A stretch of 17,928 nt of DNA from Betaproteobacteria bacterium (GTDB lineage Bacteria; Pseudomonadota; Gammaproteobacteria; Burkholderiales; Burkholderiaceae_C), in the NCBI GenBank assembly GCA_025354965.1, contig JANXLW010000432.1, positions 1 to 17,928 on the forward strand, written 5' to 3'. Both the position numbers and the translations under genes were made by a program. The notes under the pieces are model-generated. The model saw nothing but the letters and a program-made list of their open reading frames with translations. It was not told the DNA's origin and did no database searches. The stretch's first letter is position 1; every line of letters begins with the position of its first letter. Below are positions 17,636-17,928 of the stretch, in pieces.

Positions 17636-17640
17636 CTCCC
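17636..17640 (-). promoter_or_regulatory. Ribosome binding site that fixes the brxA GTG start
   Basis: GGGAG on the minus strand, five bases before GTG at 17628-17630. With the TGA directly before the GTG it leaves no longer in-frame start. Confidence 0.6.
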
Positions 17641-17776
17641 GTTCCTGCCCCCAGGCCTGAAGACCGCGCTGTGGGCGCCGCAAAGGGTTTGCCGATGGCG
17701 CAACCAGCAGTGGTGGTCGGCTTGGCTGAGCCGATGGGCTGGCGAGCAGTCGGGCGACGTTCGACGGTCGACGCCA

Positions 17777-17815
17777 GGTGCAGCCGTCCGCCTGCGGCTG
17801 CGGGTCGGCTGCACC
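17777..17815. repeat. Perfect 10-bp inverted repeat upstream of brxA
   Basis: GGTGCAGCCG (17777-17786) is the exact reverse complement of CGGCTGCACC (17806-17815), with 19 bases between. Inside the spacer a second CGGCTG (17795-17800) can pair with the same left arm, giving two mutually exclusive stems. It lies about 150-185 bases before the brxA start, so it could be an operator, a leader structure or the tail of an upstream gene. There is no T-run beside it. Confidence 0.65.
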
Positions 17816-17880
17816 GCGCGGCAGTCGGTGTGCTTGCAGATCCGACGCATCGCTTGCAAGGCCTAAGAACGCCCCCAGGC

Positions 17881-17914
17881 GGCGGCAAAGGCCCGCCGCC
17901 GCCCCCCGAGGGGG
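17881..17914. repeat. Adjacent GC-rich hairpins, REP-like or terminator-like
   Basis: GGCGGC (17881-17886) pairs with GCCGCC (17895-17900) across an eight-base loop. Directly beside it CCCCC (17902-17906) pairs with GGGGG (17910-17914) across a three-base loop. Runs of C and G folding like this recur between genes in many Burkholderiales genomes, so this may be a dispersed palindromic element or the terminator of a gene beyond the edge. That reading is from memory of genome style, not from a match. Confidence 0.4.
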
Positions 17915-17928
17915 TGAGTCAACTCGGG

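Larger units (their letters stand above)
17631..17928. other. Upstream region of brxA, no gene recognised
   Basis: The 298 bases from brxA to the right edge contain no convincing coding frame: the short open frames are rich in Arg, Pro and Ser and have no family likeness. Visible structure includes a 10-bp inverted repeat (17777-17815), the palindrome TCGAC-G-GTCGA (17761-17771), GCTTGCA repeated exactly 20 bases apart (17832-17838 and 17852-17858), GCCCCCAGGC twice (17647-17656 and 17871-17880) and a hairpin pair (17881-17914). No clear -35/-10 pair for brxA was found on the minus strand. No BrxR-type regulator gene is present here. Confidence 0.6.

Noticed and set aside
17617..17888. Short minus-strand frames upstream of brxA that might encode a small regulator
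   Set aside because: Both are rich in Arg, Pro, Ser and Ala, resemble no regulator family, and one runs into brxA out of frame.

Overview
The window holds a type I BREX (bacteriophage exclusion) locus that fills almost all of 397-17630. All of its genes read on the minus strand, so the operon runs from right to left: brxA, brxB, brxC, pglX, a YhcG/DUF1016 PDDEXK nuclease, a reverse transcriptase fused to a nitrilase-like domain (the UG1 / DRT type 1 architecture), pglZ and brxL. The six core genes brxA, brxB, brxC, pglX, pglZ and brxL are full length, with their main motifs in place. The unusual part is the pair of accessory genes between pglX and pglZ, above all the 1014-residue RT-nitrilase. 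It carries its own predicted anti-phage enzyme, yet it is joined by overlaps or very short gaps to the genes on both sides.

The junctions support one polycistronic unit. brxA/brxB overlap by 4 bases, brxB-brxC are 23 apart, brxC-pglX 50 apart, pglX/yhcG overlap by 8, yhcG/RT overlap by 4 (ATGA), RT-pglZ are 12 apart and pglZ-brxL 8 apart. No strand switch, internal promoter-sized gap or terminator is visible inside the operon. From family knowledge, BrxX/PglX is the methyltransferase that marks host DNA, BrxC is a large ATPase, PglZ an alkaline-phosphatase-fold protein, BrxL an AAA+ protein needed for phage restriction, and BrxA/BrxB small conserved partners. The YhcG-like nuclease and the RT-nitrilase would add a second layer of defence sharing the same expression.

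Base composition varies along the operon. Most core genes are GC-rich. The RT-nitrilase gene and the specificity half of pglX (about 10020-11300) are clearly richer in A and T, which suggests a cargo gene of different origin and an exchanged target-recognition segment.

Region by region: 1-206 is the start of another minus-strand gene, a Tat-type (possibly lipoprotein) amidohydrolase cut by the window edge. 207-396 is a GC-rich spacer with two sets of tandem repeats. 397-17630 is the BREX operon. 17631-17928 is the upstream region of brxA, with a perfect 10-bp inverted repeat, a short palindrome, spaced direct repeats and a GC-rich hairpin pair, but no convincing gene or promoter. No WYL-type regulator (BrxR) is visible in the window.

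The high GC, the codon use and the C/G-run hairpin near the right edge suggest a betaproteobacterium of the Burkholderiales, but this is inference from style and not from a marker gene. No RNA genes, CRISPR arrays, insertion sequences or integrases were seen.
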